A DNA stretch of 64,000 nt from JADLGL01 sp963732865. Its GTDB lineage: Bacteria; Pseudomonadota; Alphaproteobacteria; Rhizobiales; Kaistiaceae. The translations under genes were made by a program, and so were the position numbers. The notes under the pieces are model-generated. The model was not told the origin of the DNA. It saw only the letters and a program-made list of their open reading frames with translations, and ran no database searches. The stretch covers positions 248,001-312,000 of the forward strand of contig CAVTBC010000003.1 of assembly GCA_963732865.1 (NCBI GenBank), in the 5' to 3' direction. Below are positions 8,090-17,911 of the stretch, in pieces (position 1 is the stretch's first letter; the number at the start of each line of letters is the position of its first letter).

Positions 8090-9127
8090 GTGGAGTGGGG
8101 GTTGCCGAACACGGCGCGGCCTCGGGGCCAAAGCGAGTTGCGTTTCTTTGCCCGGGCGGCCATGGCCGTTGGGTTCGTGTTCCTGTCCACAGCACCGCTC
8201 GCCGTCCCCGGCGCCTCATCCGTCGCCTCGGAAGATGCGGCCGCGATCGACCCGGTGGTGACCGCCGCCGTGACCGGGGACGAGCTCTTCTTCGTCCCGG
8301 AAATCGACGACACCATTCCCGTCATCGCGGACGCGGCCAGAGCCGCCGACCCGGCGTTCCTGTTTGCCACCGGCCACCAGACCGGATCACCCGCCGCCGC
8401 GCCGTCGGTGAGCGGCGCCATGGCCGTCGCGCTTGCCGGGCGGCCGATCGCGGGGGCGCCCGAACCTGCGCCGATCGCGGAGCCAATTGCTGTCGCCGAG
8501 GCAGTTGCGCCGCCCGCCGCCGAAGCGGAACCGGCCGCGTTGATCGACACCGACGCCCCGCTTGCCTATGCCGACCCGGCGGCGACCGTCGACGTCGAAG
8601 CGCCGTTTGCCGCGCTGATCAATCCGATTGCGAAGCCGGAGGTCGACGTCGCCCGTCCGGATCCGACGACCGATCATGACTGGGTCGCCAATCCAATCCC
8701 GGCCAGCGCCACGACCGCGACCGAACGGCGATGCCTGGCGACAGCGATCTACTTCGAGGCGCGTGGCGAACCGATCCGCGGCCAGATGGCTGTGGCGCAG
8801 GTCGTCGTCAACCGCCTCAAGAACCCCGCCTATCCCAACAGCGTCTGCGGCGTCGTCTATCAGAACCAGAATATGTACAACGCCTGCCAGTTCTCCTTCG
8901 CCTGCGACGGCGTACGCGACGTGGTGCATGACCAGGTTGCCTGGGGGATCGCCACGGAAATCGCCGACGCGGAGCTCGACGGCGAGGCGGTGTATCTGCC
9001 GGAGATCGGCTCGGCGACCCACTACCACGCGATCTACGTCCATCCGGACTGGGCACCGACGATGCAACGCATGGCGCAGATCGGCATGCACGTCTTCTAC
9101 CGCACCTATGGCGGCGGCTGGATCTGA
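8090..9127 (+). CDS. SleB-type cell wall hydrolase, exported
   Basis: A 345-residue protein from a GTG at 8090. A hydrophobic segment near the start (MAVGFVFLSTAPLAVPGA) acts as signal peptide or anchor. It is followed by a long alanine/proline-rich acidic linker (about 45-200) with no fold. The C-terminal Hydrolase_2 (SleB) domain carries the typical LATAIYFEARGEP with the catalytic glutamate, QMAVAQVVVNRL, CGVVYQ, CQFSF and ATHYHA elements. These enzymes cut peptidoglycan, in spores or in vegetative remodelling; this is a non-spore-former lineage, so envelope remodelling is likely. It stands alone on the plus strand, converging on nadC six bases away. The exact start is uncertain. Confidence 0.85.
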   Translation: MEWGLPNTARPRGQSELRFFARAAMAVGFVFLSTAPLAVPGASSVASEDAAAIDPVVTAAVTGDELFFVPEIDDTIPVIADAARAADPAFLFATGHQTGSPAAAPSVSGAMAVALAGRPIAGAPEPAPIAEPIAVAEAVAPPAAEAEPAALIDTDAPLAYADPAATVDVEAPFAALINPIAKPEVDVARPDPTTDHDWVANPIPASATTATERRCLATAIYFEARGEPIRGQMAVAQVVVNRLKNPAYPNSVCGVVYQNQNMYNACQFSFACDGVRDVVHDQVAWGIATEIADAELDGEAVYLPEIGSATHYHAIYVHPDWAPTMQRMAQIGMHVFYRTYGGGWI

Positions 9128-9133
9128 GGCCGC

Positions 9134-9994
9134 TTAGCCGGCGATTTCGAGCGATACGTCGAGGGCGGGCGCGGAATGGGTAATCCAGCCTGACGAGATG
9201 AAGTCGACGCCGGTCTCGGCGATCGTCCGGACATTGCCGATGGTAACGCCGCCGGACGCCTCGCTGACGGCCCTGCCGTCGATCAGGCGAACCGCTTCGC
9301 GCAGCTGATCCGGGGTCATATTGTCGAGCAGGATGACGTCAGGCGCCATCGTCAGCGCTTCGGCCAGCTGTTCCAGTGTGTCGACCTCGACCTCGATCTT
9401 GACGAGATGACCGGCGGCCGCCTTCGCCCGCTGCAACGCCGGGACGACGCCGCCGGCGATGACGATGTGGTTGTCCTTGATCAGCATCGCGTCGTCGAGG
9501 CCGAAGCGGTGGTTCGAGCCGCCGCCGCAGCGGACGGCATATTTCTCCAACGCGCGTAGGCCAGGCGTCGTCTTGCGCGTGCAGGTGATCCTGGCTCCGG
9601 TGCCTTTGACGGCTTCGACAAACGCCGCGGTCGCCGAAGCGATGCCGGACAGATGACCCAGGAAATTGAGAGCGACGCGTTCGGCGGCAAGGATCGCGCG
9701 GGCGGAACCGCCGATGCGGGCAAGCACAGAACCGCCGGAAACCGCCGCGCCGTCGGCGATCGGTCCGTCGAACGCCAATCTGGCGTCGACCAGCTTGAAG
9801 CCGCGTTCGGCGAGCGGCAGGCCGGCGATGACGCCGGAGCGGCGGGCGACGATGGTCGCCTCGGCCCGGGCGTCAAGTGGCACGGTCGCGGCCGTGGTGA
9901 TGTCGCCGGCGCGTCCGAGATCCTCGGCCAGGGCACGGCGCACGGCTTCGTCGATGACGTCCGGCGGCAGCATGGTTTGGATCATCAATGTCAC
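9134..9994 (-). CDS. nadC: nicotinate-nucleotide pyrophosphorylase (carboxylating)
   Basis: QPRTase turns quinolinate and PRPP into nicotinate mononucleotide, the third de novo NAD step. The 286-residue protein shows the family's EDLGRAGDIT N-terminus, the TRKTTPGLRALEKYAVRCGG active-site stretch, the AMLIKDNH lysine/histidine motif, and a VEVDTLEQLAEAL-VILLDNM barrel end. Its GTG start overlaps the nadB stop (GTGA), indicating translational coupling. An ATG three codons later is an alternative. It is the last gene of nadABC. Confidence 0.95.
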   Translation of the reverse strand: MTLMIQTMLPPDVIDEAVRRALAEDLGRAGDITTAATVPLDARAEATIVARRSGVIAGLPLAERGFKLVDARLAFDGPIADGAAVSGGSVLARIGGSARAILAAERVALNFLGHLSGIASATAAFVEAVKGTGARITCTRKTTPGLRALEKYAVRCGGGSNHRFGLDDAMLIKDNHIVIAGGVVPALQRAKAAAGHLVKIEVEVDTLEQLAEALTMAPDVILLDNMTPDQLREAVRLIDGRAVSEASGGVTIGNVRTIAETGVDFISSGWITHSAPALDVSLEIAG

Positions 9995-11607
9995 CCGGCC
10001 AGGACGACCGGCGGCGAGACGATGCCGTCGACTGCCTGGTCGGCATCCTGTTCGGCCTGCGGCAATGTCAGGAAGCTTCGCTTCGCCAATGCCGGGCGCG
10101 GTTCGGGGAAGTCGGAGCGGAAATGCGCGCCGCGACTTTCCTCGCGGCGCAGCGCCGCCGCCGCGATCAGCTTGGCCGTCGTGAGGCGGTTCTGCATTTG
10201 CTGGCTGATCGCGTGGCTCTCGAGTTCGCCGATGATCTCCAGCGCTTCCGTCAGCCCGTCTTGGTCACGGATGACGCCGACATTCTCGGTCATGGTGCGG
10301 CGCAGGACGGCGATATCGGCGCCCTCGTCGGCTTCGAAGGGCTTTGTGCCCGCCCCCTTGCGGTCGGTCCAGCCCGATTGCGGGTTCGGCAGCAGGCCGT
10401 GAATGTCGTCGGCGATGCGCGAAGCGAACACCACGGCCTCGAGCAATGAATTCGACGCGAGGCGATTGGCGCCATGCGCGCCGGTGCTGGCGGCCTCGCC
10501 GCAAGCCCATAGCCCGTCGATGGTCGAGCGGCCATTCGCATCCACGAGAATGCCGCCCATATGGTAGTGCGCTGCGGGGGCGACCGGGATTGGCTGCCGC
10601 GTCGGATCGATGCCGGATTCGAGGCAATAGCGGTTGACGGTCGGGAACTCGATCGGGAAAGCCGCGCCGATCGCCTGGCGGGCGTCGAGATAGACCGAAT
10701 GCCCGGCGCGGATATGGCGGTGGATCGCCTGCGAGACGACGTCGCGCGGCGCAAGCTCCATCATCGGATGGACACCTTCGAGAAAGCGCATGCCGGTCTC
10801 GTCGATCAACGTCGCTCCAGCGCCACGGATCGCTTCGGTCGCGAGTGGCGCCGGATCGATGCCGACGGCAAGCGCGGTCGGATGGAACTGCACGAATTCG
10901 GCGTCGGCGATCACCGCCCCGGCGCGGGCGGCCATGGCGATGCCAGTGCCTTCAGCCTCGCGCGGATTGGTGGTGACGGCGTAGAGATGGCCACTGCCGC
11001 CGACGGCAAGGACGACAGCCCGCGCCGGAAAGAAGAACCGGCCCGGCTGTCCGCGCATGCGCGCGACGATGCCGGTGATGTGGCTGCCTTCGGTCTGCAG
11101 CGTTTCGCCGACCATGCCTTCCAGCAGGCGGATGGACGGCGTCTGCCGCACGGCGGCGATCAGCGCCTTCATGATCTCGGCGCCCGCCCGGTCGCCGCCA
11201 ATGCCGACGACGCGCGGCGCCGAATGACCGGCCTCGCGCGACATGCGGAAGGCGCCGTCCTGCCGACGGTCAAACGCCACGCCATAGGCGAGGAGGTCGT
11301 GAACGCGGTCGGGCGCTTCGCGCACCATCAGCTCGGCGATGCGCTCCTCGACGATGCCGGCGCCGGCGGCGATCGTGTCGGCGAGATGGGCCTCGGCGCT
11401 GTCACCGGTCGCAAGCGCTGCCGCTATGCCCGCCTGCGCCCAGGCCGAGGACGCGCCCTCGCCGATCGGCGCGGCGGCAAGCACCGTCACCGGGCGCGGC
11501 GCCAGACGCAGCGCGCAATAGAGGCCGGCCAAGCCGCCGCCGACGATGATGACATCGTCGATGCCGGCCCAGGATTGCGGCGGAAACAGGCTGTCGGTTT
11601 CGAGCAT
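9991..11607 (-). CDS. nadB: L-aspartate oxidase
   Basis: A 538-residue flavoprotein that oxidises L-aspartate to iminoaspartate for NAD synthesis. The N-terminus has the FAD-binding DDVIIVGGGLAGLYCALRLA dinucleotide fold. Further landmarks are SSAWAQAGIAAAL, the SGHLYAVTTNPREA loop, QFHPTAL, and the catalytic-region TGMRFLEG and HYHMGGILVD. The C-terminal helical domain is intact. The ATG lies four bases after the nadA stop, and the end overlaps nadC. No irregularities are visible. Confidence 0.95.
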   Translation of the reverse strand: MLETDSLFPPQSWAGIDDVIIVGGGLAGLYCALRLAPRPVTVLAAAPIGEGASSAWAQAGIAAALATGDSAEAHLADTIAAGAGIVEERIAELMVREAPDRVHDLLAYGVAFDRRQDGAFRMSREAGHSAPRVVGIGGDRAGAEIMKALIAAVRQTPSIRLLEGMVGETLQTEGSHITGIVARMRGQPGRFFFPARAVVLAVGGSGHLYAVTTNPREAEGTGIAMAARAGAVIADAEFVQFHPTALAVGIDPAPLATEAIRGAGATLIDETGMRFLEGVHPMMELAPRDVVSQAIHRHIRAGHSVYLDARQAIGAAFPIEFPTVNRYCLESGIDPTRQPIPVAPAAHYHMGGILVDANGRSTIDGLWACGEAASTGAHGANRLASNSLLEAVVFASRIADDIHGLLPNPQSGWTDRKGAGTKPFEADEGADIAVLRRTMTENVGVIRDQDGLTEALEIIGELESHAISQQMQNRLTTAKLIAAAALRREESRGAHFRSDFPEPRPALAKRSFLTLPQAEQDADQAVDGIVSPPVVLAG

Positions 11608-11611
11608 TTCC

Positions 11612-12670
11612 CTAGTGCTTCAGGTTGATCATGCGCTCGACCGCCAGGCGGCCGCGCGCGGCGATCTCGGGATCGACCGTGACCTCCTGCTCGAGATTGA
11701 GCAGGCTGTTCAGAATCTTCGGCAGCGTGATGCGCTGCATGTGCGGGCAGAGATTGCACGGGCCGACAAATTCGACCTCGGGCAGTTCCGCCTTCACGTT
11801 CGACGCCATCGAGCATTCGGTGACCAGGAAGGCCTTCTTCGGCCGCGTCGCCCGGACATGGCGCAGAATGCCTGAGGTCGAGCCGGTGAAATCGGCGATG
11901 GCGATCACCTCGGGCGGACACTCGGGATGGGCGATGATCTCGGCGCCGGGATGGGCCTCCTTGAAGGCCAAGAGCTCGGCGGCGCTGAAGCGCTCATGCA
12001 CCTCGCAATGGCCCTTCCAGGTGAGGATCTTGACCTTCGTCTGGGCGGCGATGTTCAGCGCCAGATATTCGTCCGGGATGAGGAGAACGGTATCGACGCC
12101 GAAGCTCTCGACCACGGCCTTGGCGTTCGACGAGGTGCAGGTGATGTCGCTCTCCGCCTTCACGTCGGCCGAGGTGTTCACATAGGTGACGATCGGGACG
12201 CCTGGAAAGCGCTCGCGCAGAAGGCGCACGTCGTCGCCGGTGATTGATTCGGCAAGCGAGCAGCCGGCCCGCATATCCGGGATCAGCACCGTCTTGTCGG
12301 GGTTCAGCAGCTTCGACGTCTCGGCCATGAAATGGACGCCGGCCTGTACGATGATTTCGGCGTCGGTGCGCGTCGCCTCGATGGCAAGCTGCAGCGAATT
12401 GCCGACCACGTCGGCGACGCCGAAGAAGATTTCGGGCGTCTGGTAATTGTGCGCCAGGATGACGGCGTTGCGGACCTTCTTGAGGTCGTTGATCGCCTTC
12501 ACATAGGGCGCATGCACCGGCCACTCGATCGCCGGCATGACGTGCTTCATGCGCTCGTAGATCGGCGCCGTCTCACGCGCGACCTCGTCGGTGAAGTCGA
12601 GCGACGGCATCGGCAGCCGTTCAGCCCTCCCCGCGGTTTGTCCACGGGATGTCGTCAAGACATCGTCCAT
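11612..12670 (-). CDS. nadA: quinolinate synthase
   Basis: Condenses iminoaspartate with dihydroxyacetone phosphate using a [4Fe-4S] cluster. The 352-residue protein has the three cluster cysteines in their expected settings (MRAGCSLAES, ITCTSSNAK, GPCNLCPHM), plus the AHNYQTPEI and HPECPPEV motifs. The ATG at 12670 (MDDVLTTSRGQ) has AAGGA about ten bases upstream; the frame continues upstream only because a broken glyS lies in register. First gene of nadABC. A perfect TATAAT and a palindrome lie 25-47 bases upstream, pointing to a repressor-controlled promoter. Confidence 0.95.
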   Translation of the reverse strand: MDDVLTTSRGQTAGRAERLPMPSLDFTDEVARETAPIYERMKHVMPAIEWPVHAPYVKAINDLKKVRNAVILAHNYQTPEIFFGVADVVGNSLQLAIEATRTDAEIIVQAGVHFMAETSKLLNPDKTVLIPDMRAGCSLAESITGDDVRLLRERFPGVPIVTYVNTSADVKAESDITCTSSNAKAVVESFGVDTVLLIPDEYLALNIAAQTKVKILTWKGHCEVHERFSAAELLAFKEAHPGAEIIAHPECPPEVIAIADFTGSTSGILRHVRATRPKKAFLVTECSMASNVKAELPEVEFVGPCNLCPHMQRITLPKILNSLLNLEQEVTVDPEIAARGRLAVERMINLKH

Positions 12671-12697
12671 CGGTGCGATCCTTTCGGTGTCCGATAT

Positions 12698-12716
12698 TAT
12701 ACTCAGATTGAGTATA
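12698..12716 (-). promoter_or_regulatory. palindromic operator at the nadABC promoter (probable NadQ site)
   Basis: TATACTCA-N3-TGAGTATA is a perfect inverted repeat with 8-base arms. On the nadA strand its end overlaps a consensus -10 hexamer, TATAAT (plus-strand positions 12696-12701). It lies 28 bases before the nadA ATG. A protein bound here would block polymerase. The nearby nadQ gene makes NadQ the obvious candidate. The palindrome is seen directly; its ligand is inferred. Confidence 0.75.
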
Positions 12717-12835
12717 TGTGGTCCGCGCAACGGAGGTGCAACAGCTGCCTCCCCTTCGCGGCGGACTATAGTCGGCGCTGCCCAGCAGCGAAAGCGCGGC
12801 GATCCGACGAAATGCCGCGGACGGGGTAAGGTATT

Positions 12836-12850
12836 GATTCTTAGTGAATC
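12836..12850. repeat. GATTC-TTAGT-GAATC inverted repeat with two GANTC sites
   Basis: Two CcrM-type GANTC sites face each other as the arms of a short inverted repeat, in the gap between the glyS end and the nadA promoter. It lacks a T run, so it is a poor terminator candidate for glyS. It may simply be a chance pairing. Confidence 0.35.
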
Positions 12851-12863
12851 TCCTGAGCGAAGC

Positions 12864-15208
12864 TCAGCTCTCGATGCGGGAGAAATCGGCGACGGTCGCC
12901 ATCGCGGTGCGGATGCGGGCCAGAAGGCGGAGGCGGTTGAGACGGATGGCGGCTTCCGGCGCGTTGACGAGTACCTTGTCGAAGAAGGCATCGACCGGGG
13001 CGCGGAGGCCGGCAAGCGCGGCCATGGCGGCGGCGAAGTCCTCGGCCTCGATCGCCGCGGCGGCGCCAGCTTCGGCGGACGAGACCGCCTCGGCCAGCGC
13101 GATCTCCTCCGGCTCGGACAGAAGCGAGGATCGACGTCGCCGGCGATGTCGCCCGACTTCTTCTCCTCGTCGCGCAAGATGTTGGCGGCGCGCCGATAGC
13201 CGGCGAGGAGGTTCTTGCCATCCTCGCTGTCGAGGAAGGCGGAGAGCGCGCCGATGCGCTCGACGATCATCAGGAGGTCGTCCTGATTGCCGAGCGCGAA
13301 GACGGCGTCGACGAGATCGTGCCGCGCCCCCTCCTCGCGCAACTGAACCTTCAGCCGGTCGGCGAAGAAGGAAAGGAGGTCGAAGGACACTGCCCAACTT
13401 TGACGCCAAGCGTGGGTTCGGCTGAGCAGGCGCAGCGATGACGATGTTACCGGCCGCGTCGCGCGGAACGCCGCTGGTGCGAGCCTGGGGCTGGACCGGT
13501 TCACCAGACTTCAGCATCGCCTTCGCGGCGATGAGGTCAGCATCTCTGCCGGCATAGGTCGCAATGACCCGCCAGAAGTGCGGCCACAGGACGCCCTCAA
13601 CAAACGACAGGTAGTGCGACGTGCTGCCGAACTTGATGCCCTGTTCGCCAGGACCACCGGATGACGCCGAGCGCGGCGCGGCGGAGGGCGTAAGGGTCCT
13701 TCGAGCCGGTCGGCTTCTCGTCGATCGCCCAGAAGCCGACGAGGATGTCGAGCTTGTCGGCAAGCGCCACGGCGATGGCGACCGGATCGGTCGGCACGGA
13801 ATCGCCCGGCCCCTGCGGCTTGATAGTGATCCTCGATCGCGGTCGCGACCGACGCGTCCTCGCCCTGGCGCTCGGCATAATAGCGGCCCATCAGGCCCTG
13901 AAGTTCGGGGAACTCGCCGACCATCTCGGTGGTGAGATCGGCCTTGGCGAGGACTGCGGCGCGCGCGGCCTTGTCGGGATCGGCGCCGACGATCGGCGCG
14001 ATCTCGCGCGCCAGGCGGACGATGCGTTCGACCCGCTCGCCTTGTGTGCCCAGCTTCTCGTGGAAGACGACGTTGGTCGCGGCGAGCTTGGCCATGCGCT
14101 GGTCGAGCGGCTTCGCCAGATCAAGGCCGAGGCGTTCGGCGGCGGCGCGCATCGGCTCGCTGTCATGGCCCGGCAGATCGCGCTGGTCGGTGTTCCAGAA
14201 GTGGCGGGCGTCCGACAGGCGGGCCCGGATGACGCGCTCATTGCCGGCGACGATCTCCTTGCCGCCGTCGCTCGCCTCGATATTGGCGACCATGACGAAG
14301 CGGTTGGCGAGCGCGCCGGTCTTCGGATCGCGCAGCACGAAGCATTTCTGATTGACGCGGATGGTGGTGCGCACGACCTCGGGCGGGATTTCGAGGAAGG
14401 TTTCGTCGAACGAGCCGACGAGTACGACCGGCCATTCATTGAGGCCGGCGACTTCCTCGAGCAGCCCCTCGTCCTCGATCAGCTCAAGGCCGAGAGCGAA
14501 GGCGAGGTCCTTCGCATCGTGGAGGATGATGTCTTTGCGCCGATCGGCATCGAGGACAACCTTCGCTTCCTCCAACGCCGGCTGATAGTCGTCGAAGCGG
14601 CGGACGCGGAAAGGCTTCGGCGCCATGAAGCGGTGGCCATGGGTGACGTCGCTCGCCGTCACCTCGCCGACGGCGAAATCAATCACGATCGGGTCCTCGG
14701 TCTCCGGGCCGAAAGTGGCGACGATGGAATGCAGCGGACGGACCCAGCGGAGGCTGCCCGGCTCCTTCGACGCCGCCCCCCAGCGCATCGCCTTCGGCCA
14801 GGGGAAATCGCGGATGATCTTCGGCAGCGCCTCGGCGAGAAACGCTTCGGCGGCAATGCCTGGTTTCTCGATGATGGCGACGTAGAAGTCGCCCTTCTTT
14901 GGGTCGGACTTCACGCTTGCCTGCTCGATGGAGGCGAGCCCCGCGCCTTTGAGGAAACCGGCGATCGCCTGCTCCGGCGCGTCAACGCGCGGGCCCTTCT
15001 TCTCCTCACGCTGGTCCGGCGAATGGGCCGGAATGCCGCTGACGGTCAGCGCCAGCCGGCGCGGCGTCGCGAAGGCCTTGGCGCCCTCATAGACGAACCC
15101 GGCCTCGACCAGCGCATCGGTGATGAGGCGGCGCAGATCGTCCGCCGCCTTCCGCTGCATGCGGGCCGGGATTTCCTCGGAGAAGAGTTCGAGCAGGAGG
15201 TCGGGCAT
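12864..15208 (-). pseudogene. glyS: glycine--tRNA ligase beta subunit, frameshifted as read
   Basis: The beta subunit partners GlyQ to charge tRNA-Gly. The N-terminal 460 residues are intact from the ATG at 15208 (MPDLLLELFSEEIPARMQRK). After EDHY an extra base near 13822 moves the frame, and the family sequence KPQGPGDSVPTDPVAIAVAL continues in the second frame. Further breaks follow near 13638-13660 (IKFGSTSHYLSFVEGVLWPH in a third frame), near 13385-13400 (FDLLSFFADRLKVQLREEGA back in the first frame) and near 13124 (LLSEPEEIALAEAV in the third frame again, to a stop at 12864). All family segments are present and in order, so nothing large is lost. At least four or five indels in an essential gene beside an intact glyQ suggest consensus error. 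Confidence 0.85.
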
Positions 15209-15288
15209 CTGTGCTTCGCGGGCGGGTCGGCGGGCGGCGGCGTTCTAACACAGTTCGCCGCCATTCCTAGCGCCGGCGGGCGCGCGGC

Positions 15289-16864
15289 CTAGCCGACAAA
15301 TTCGTAGATGGTGAAGCTGTCCCAATCGCCATGGACCACCGCGGCGACCCGGTAATGCGCGGCGAGATAGGCCTCGGCTTCGGCGAGGCGCTCCGGCAGT
15401 TCGGTGACGTGCCGCACCGACAGATCGGCGACGACGATAAAGCGCGGATTGGTGGCCAGCGCTTCGCCGAGCGGATCGGGCGACGGCGTCTCGAAGGCCG
15501 AGACGAGATGCGTGGTGTGGAAATAGGGCGAGGGCGGCCGCATGCCGGTCGCGGTGAAGAGCTCCAGCCCGCGATTGAGGACGAGGAGCTTGTCCGTCGG
15601 CTGCATGCCGAGCTCGTCAAAGGCTTCGACCGCATTCGCGGTGAGCGTGCGATCGACGCCCAGCGGATCCTGGCCAAAGAGATCCTTGTGCTCGGTGTAC
15701 ATCAACGTCGCCGCCGCCAGCACGAGCGAGGCGACGAAGACGAGACGCGGCCGGGATCGGGGCAAGGTCGCCATAGCAGACAAACGCACCAGCGAGGATC
15801 AGCAACGGCGGTACGATGGCGAGCAAATAATAGTCGCTGAGCAGGCGGCCATAGACGACGTCGACAAAGGCGACCGCCAGCCAAACGCCGGCGATGACGA
15901 GAATGCGCGACGGCAGAAAGCGCCGGACGAGTTTGAGGCGGAGCAGCGCGAAGGCCGCGCCGCCCCACAGGAAGATGACGGGCAGCGAACGCAGCAGCGC
16001 GTTCTGCGCGGCGCCGAGCGGCGTCAGATAATAGGCGAGGTCGGCGCCATAGCCGTTGACGATATCGTCGCTGAGCCGGCGCATCGCCATCACGATGACG
16101 GCGTCATACATCTCCGCGAAATGGCCCTTGGCGAGGAAGTAGGCGGCGAAGGCGGCGGCCGGCAGCGCGGCACCAGCAACAAACAGGGCGAGCATCTTCA
16201 GCCGCATGCCACGCGGGGCATAGGCCCACAGCAGGCCGAAGGCGGCGGCGGCTTCGAAAACGGCCGTCTGCTTGATCATACCCGCACCGCCGATGGCAAG
16301 ACCGGCGAGGAAGGCGACGAGCAGGCGCTTCCGGGCCGACGCGCCGGCATTGGTGGCGACGACGACGGCCGCGAAGCCCGCCACCACCAAAGGCAGTTGC
16401 AGCAGCATGTTGACGGCGGTCGTGCCGTCGAAGGCCAGCGAGTAGACGGGGAAGAGCGCGGCGGCCCAGAGCGCCAGCCGGCCCGAACCGAACGGACGCA
16501 GCATGACGAAAAGCGACCACGCTCCGAATGCAACGGCGATGATCTCGATGCCTTTGATCGTAGCGTAGGACGCGCCGAAGATCGCCTGAGCAACCGCGTA
16601 GATGAAGAAGACGCCGGGCGGCTTGATGTCGAAGGCATCGACATAGGGGAGGCCGCCGCGCAGCCATTCATCGGCGACGGTGGAAAAGAAGAACTCGTCG
16701 CCATTGGCAATGCCGAAGAACGGCAGGCGGACGGCCGCAGTCCACAGCAGGATGAGCGCGAACGGCATGAATGCCACGAAGACGTGCTGCAACCGGCCGG
16801 CGCCCGTGGCGGGGTCGGCCGTTTGCAGCGCGTCTTGCGCTATCCCGAAATGGAAGGATGCCAT
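15289..16864 (-). pseudogene. multi-pass membrane glycosyltransferase (GT39/ArnT-like), frameshifted as read
   Basis: Together the two frames encode about 525 residues with roughly ten to twelve hydrophobic helices, and a lumenal-type loop near the N-terminus (FFGIANGDEFFFSTVADEWL, then DAFDIKPPGVFFIY). That loop resembles the acidic D/E motif of GT-C enzymes that transfer sugars from polyprenyl carriers in the periplasm. The frame breaks in a run of four G at 15759-15762. Removing one restores GDLARSRPRLVFVASLVLAA and carries on to the stop at 15289. The last ~130 residues form a small soluble domain. Donor and acceptor cannot be inferred. It sits between glyQ and glyS on the same strand. 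Confidence 0.7.
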
Positions 16865-16934
16865 TGCGCTCGCCCGCGAGAAACCCAGCGAAACGGGTAC
16901 GCAGTCGGGGTTAAGGCGACGTTATGGCAGGGAC

Positions 16935-17855
16935 TCAAGCGGCGGCGCTGCGTCCGCCTTCGGTCATCAGCCACGCTTCGCCGCAGGCCTTGGCGAGTTC
17001 GCGGACGCGCAGGATGTAGCTCTGCCGCTCGGTCACCGAGATGACGCCACGGGCGTCGAGCAGATTGAAGGCGTGGCTGGCCTTGATGCACTGGTCATAG
17101 GCCGGCAGCGCCATCAGCTGGCGATCGCCGGAGCGGCCCGCTTCAAGCAGCGCCTTGCACTCCTTCTCCGCGTCGGCGAAGTGGCGGAACAGCAGATCGA
17201 CGTCGGCATATTCGAAATCGTAGCGCGAGAACTCCTGCTCGGCCTGCAGGAAGATGTCGCCATAGGTGACCTTCTCGTCGCCCTCACGGCCGTTGAAATT
17301 GAGGTCGAACATGTTCTCGACGCCCTGGACATACATCGCCAGCCGTTCGAGCCCGTAGGTCAGTTCGCCCGCGACCGGCGCGCATTCGATGCCCGCGACC
17401 TGCTGGAAATAGGTGAACTGCGACACCTCCATGCCATCGCACCAGCACTCCCAGCCGAGGCCCCAGGCGCCGAGCGTCGGGCTCTCCCAATCGTCCTCGA
17501 CGAAGCGGACGTCATGCAGGCCGAGGTCGACGCCGATCGCCTGCAGCGACTTCAGATAGAGATCCTGCAGGTCCTGGGGGCTCGGCTTCAGGATCACCTG
17601 GAACTGGTAGTAGTGCTGGCCGCGATTGGGGTTCTCGCCATAGCGACCGTCCTTGGGCCGGCGCGACGGCTGGACATAGGCGGCCTTCCAATCCTTGGGG
17701 CCAAGCGAGCGCAGCGTCGTTGCCGGATGAAACGTGCCGGCACCCATCTCCATGTCGTAGGGCTGCAGAATGACGCAGCCATAGGCCGCCCAATATTGCT
17801 GCAGCGTCAGGATCAGGTCCTGAAACGACCCACGTGGGTTGAGAGCGGCTGGCAT
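16935..17855 (-). CDS. glyQ: glycine--tRNA ligase alpha subunit
   Basis: The catalytic subunit of the bacterial-type (alpha2beta2) glycyl-tRNA synthetase. The ATG at 17855 gives 306 residues beginning MPAALNPRGSFQDLILTLQQ, the usual start for the family; the frame extends 20 codons further but would then overlap the upstream small gene. Class II motifs are visible: QPYDMEMGAGTFHPATTLR, the AYVQPSRRPKDGRYG block, HYYQFQVILKPSP and LGWECWCDGMEVSQFTYFQQ. No defects are visible, unlike glyS. Confidence 0.95.
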   Translation of the reverse strand: MPAALNPRGSFQDLILTLQQYWAAYGCVILQPYDMEMGAGTFHPATTLRSLGPKDWKAAYVQPSRRPKDGRYGENPNRGQHYYQFQVILKPSPQDLQDLYLKSLQAIGVDLGLHDVRFVEDDWESPTLGAWGLGWECWCDGMEVSQFTYFQQVAGIECAPVAGELTYGLERLAMYVQGVENMFDLNFNGREGDEKVTYGDIFLQAEQEFSRYDFEYADVDLLFRHFADAEKECKALLEAGRSGDRQLMALPAYDQCIKASHAFNLLDARGVISVTERQSYILRVRELAKACGEAWLMTEGGRSAAA

Positions 17856-17911
17856 GGCAAAGCCCAAAGCGTCAGGAATCCCCGGCCAGCTACAAGGCGC
17901 GCCGGCCAAGG

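Noticed and set aside
13745..15292. Plus-strand frame of about 515 codons over glyS
   Set aside because: Antisense shadow of glyS; no motif and no ribosome site.
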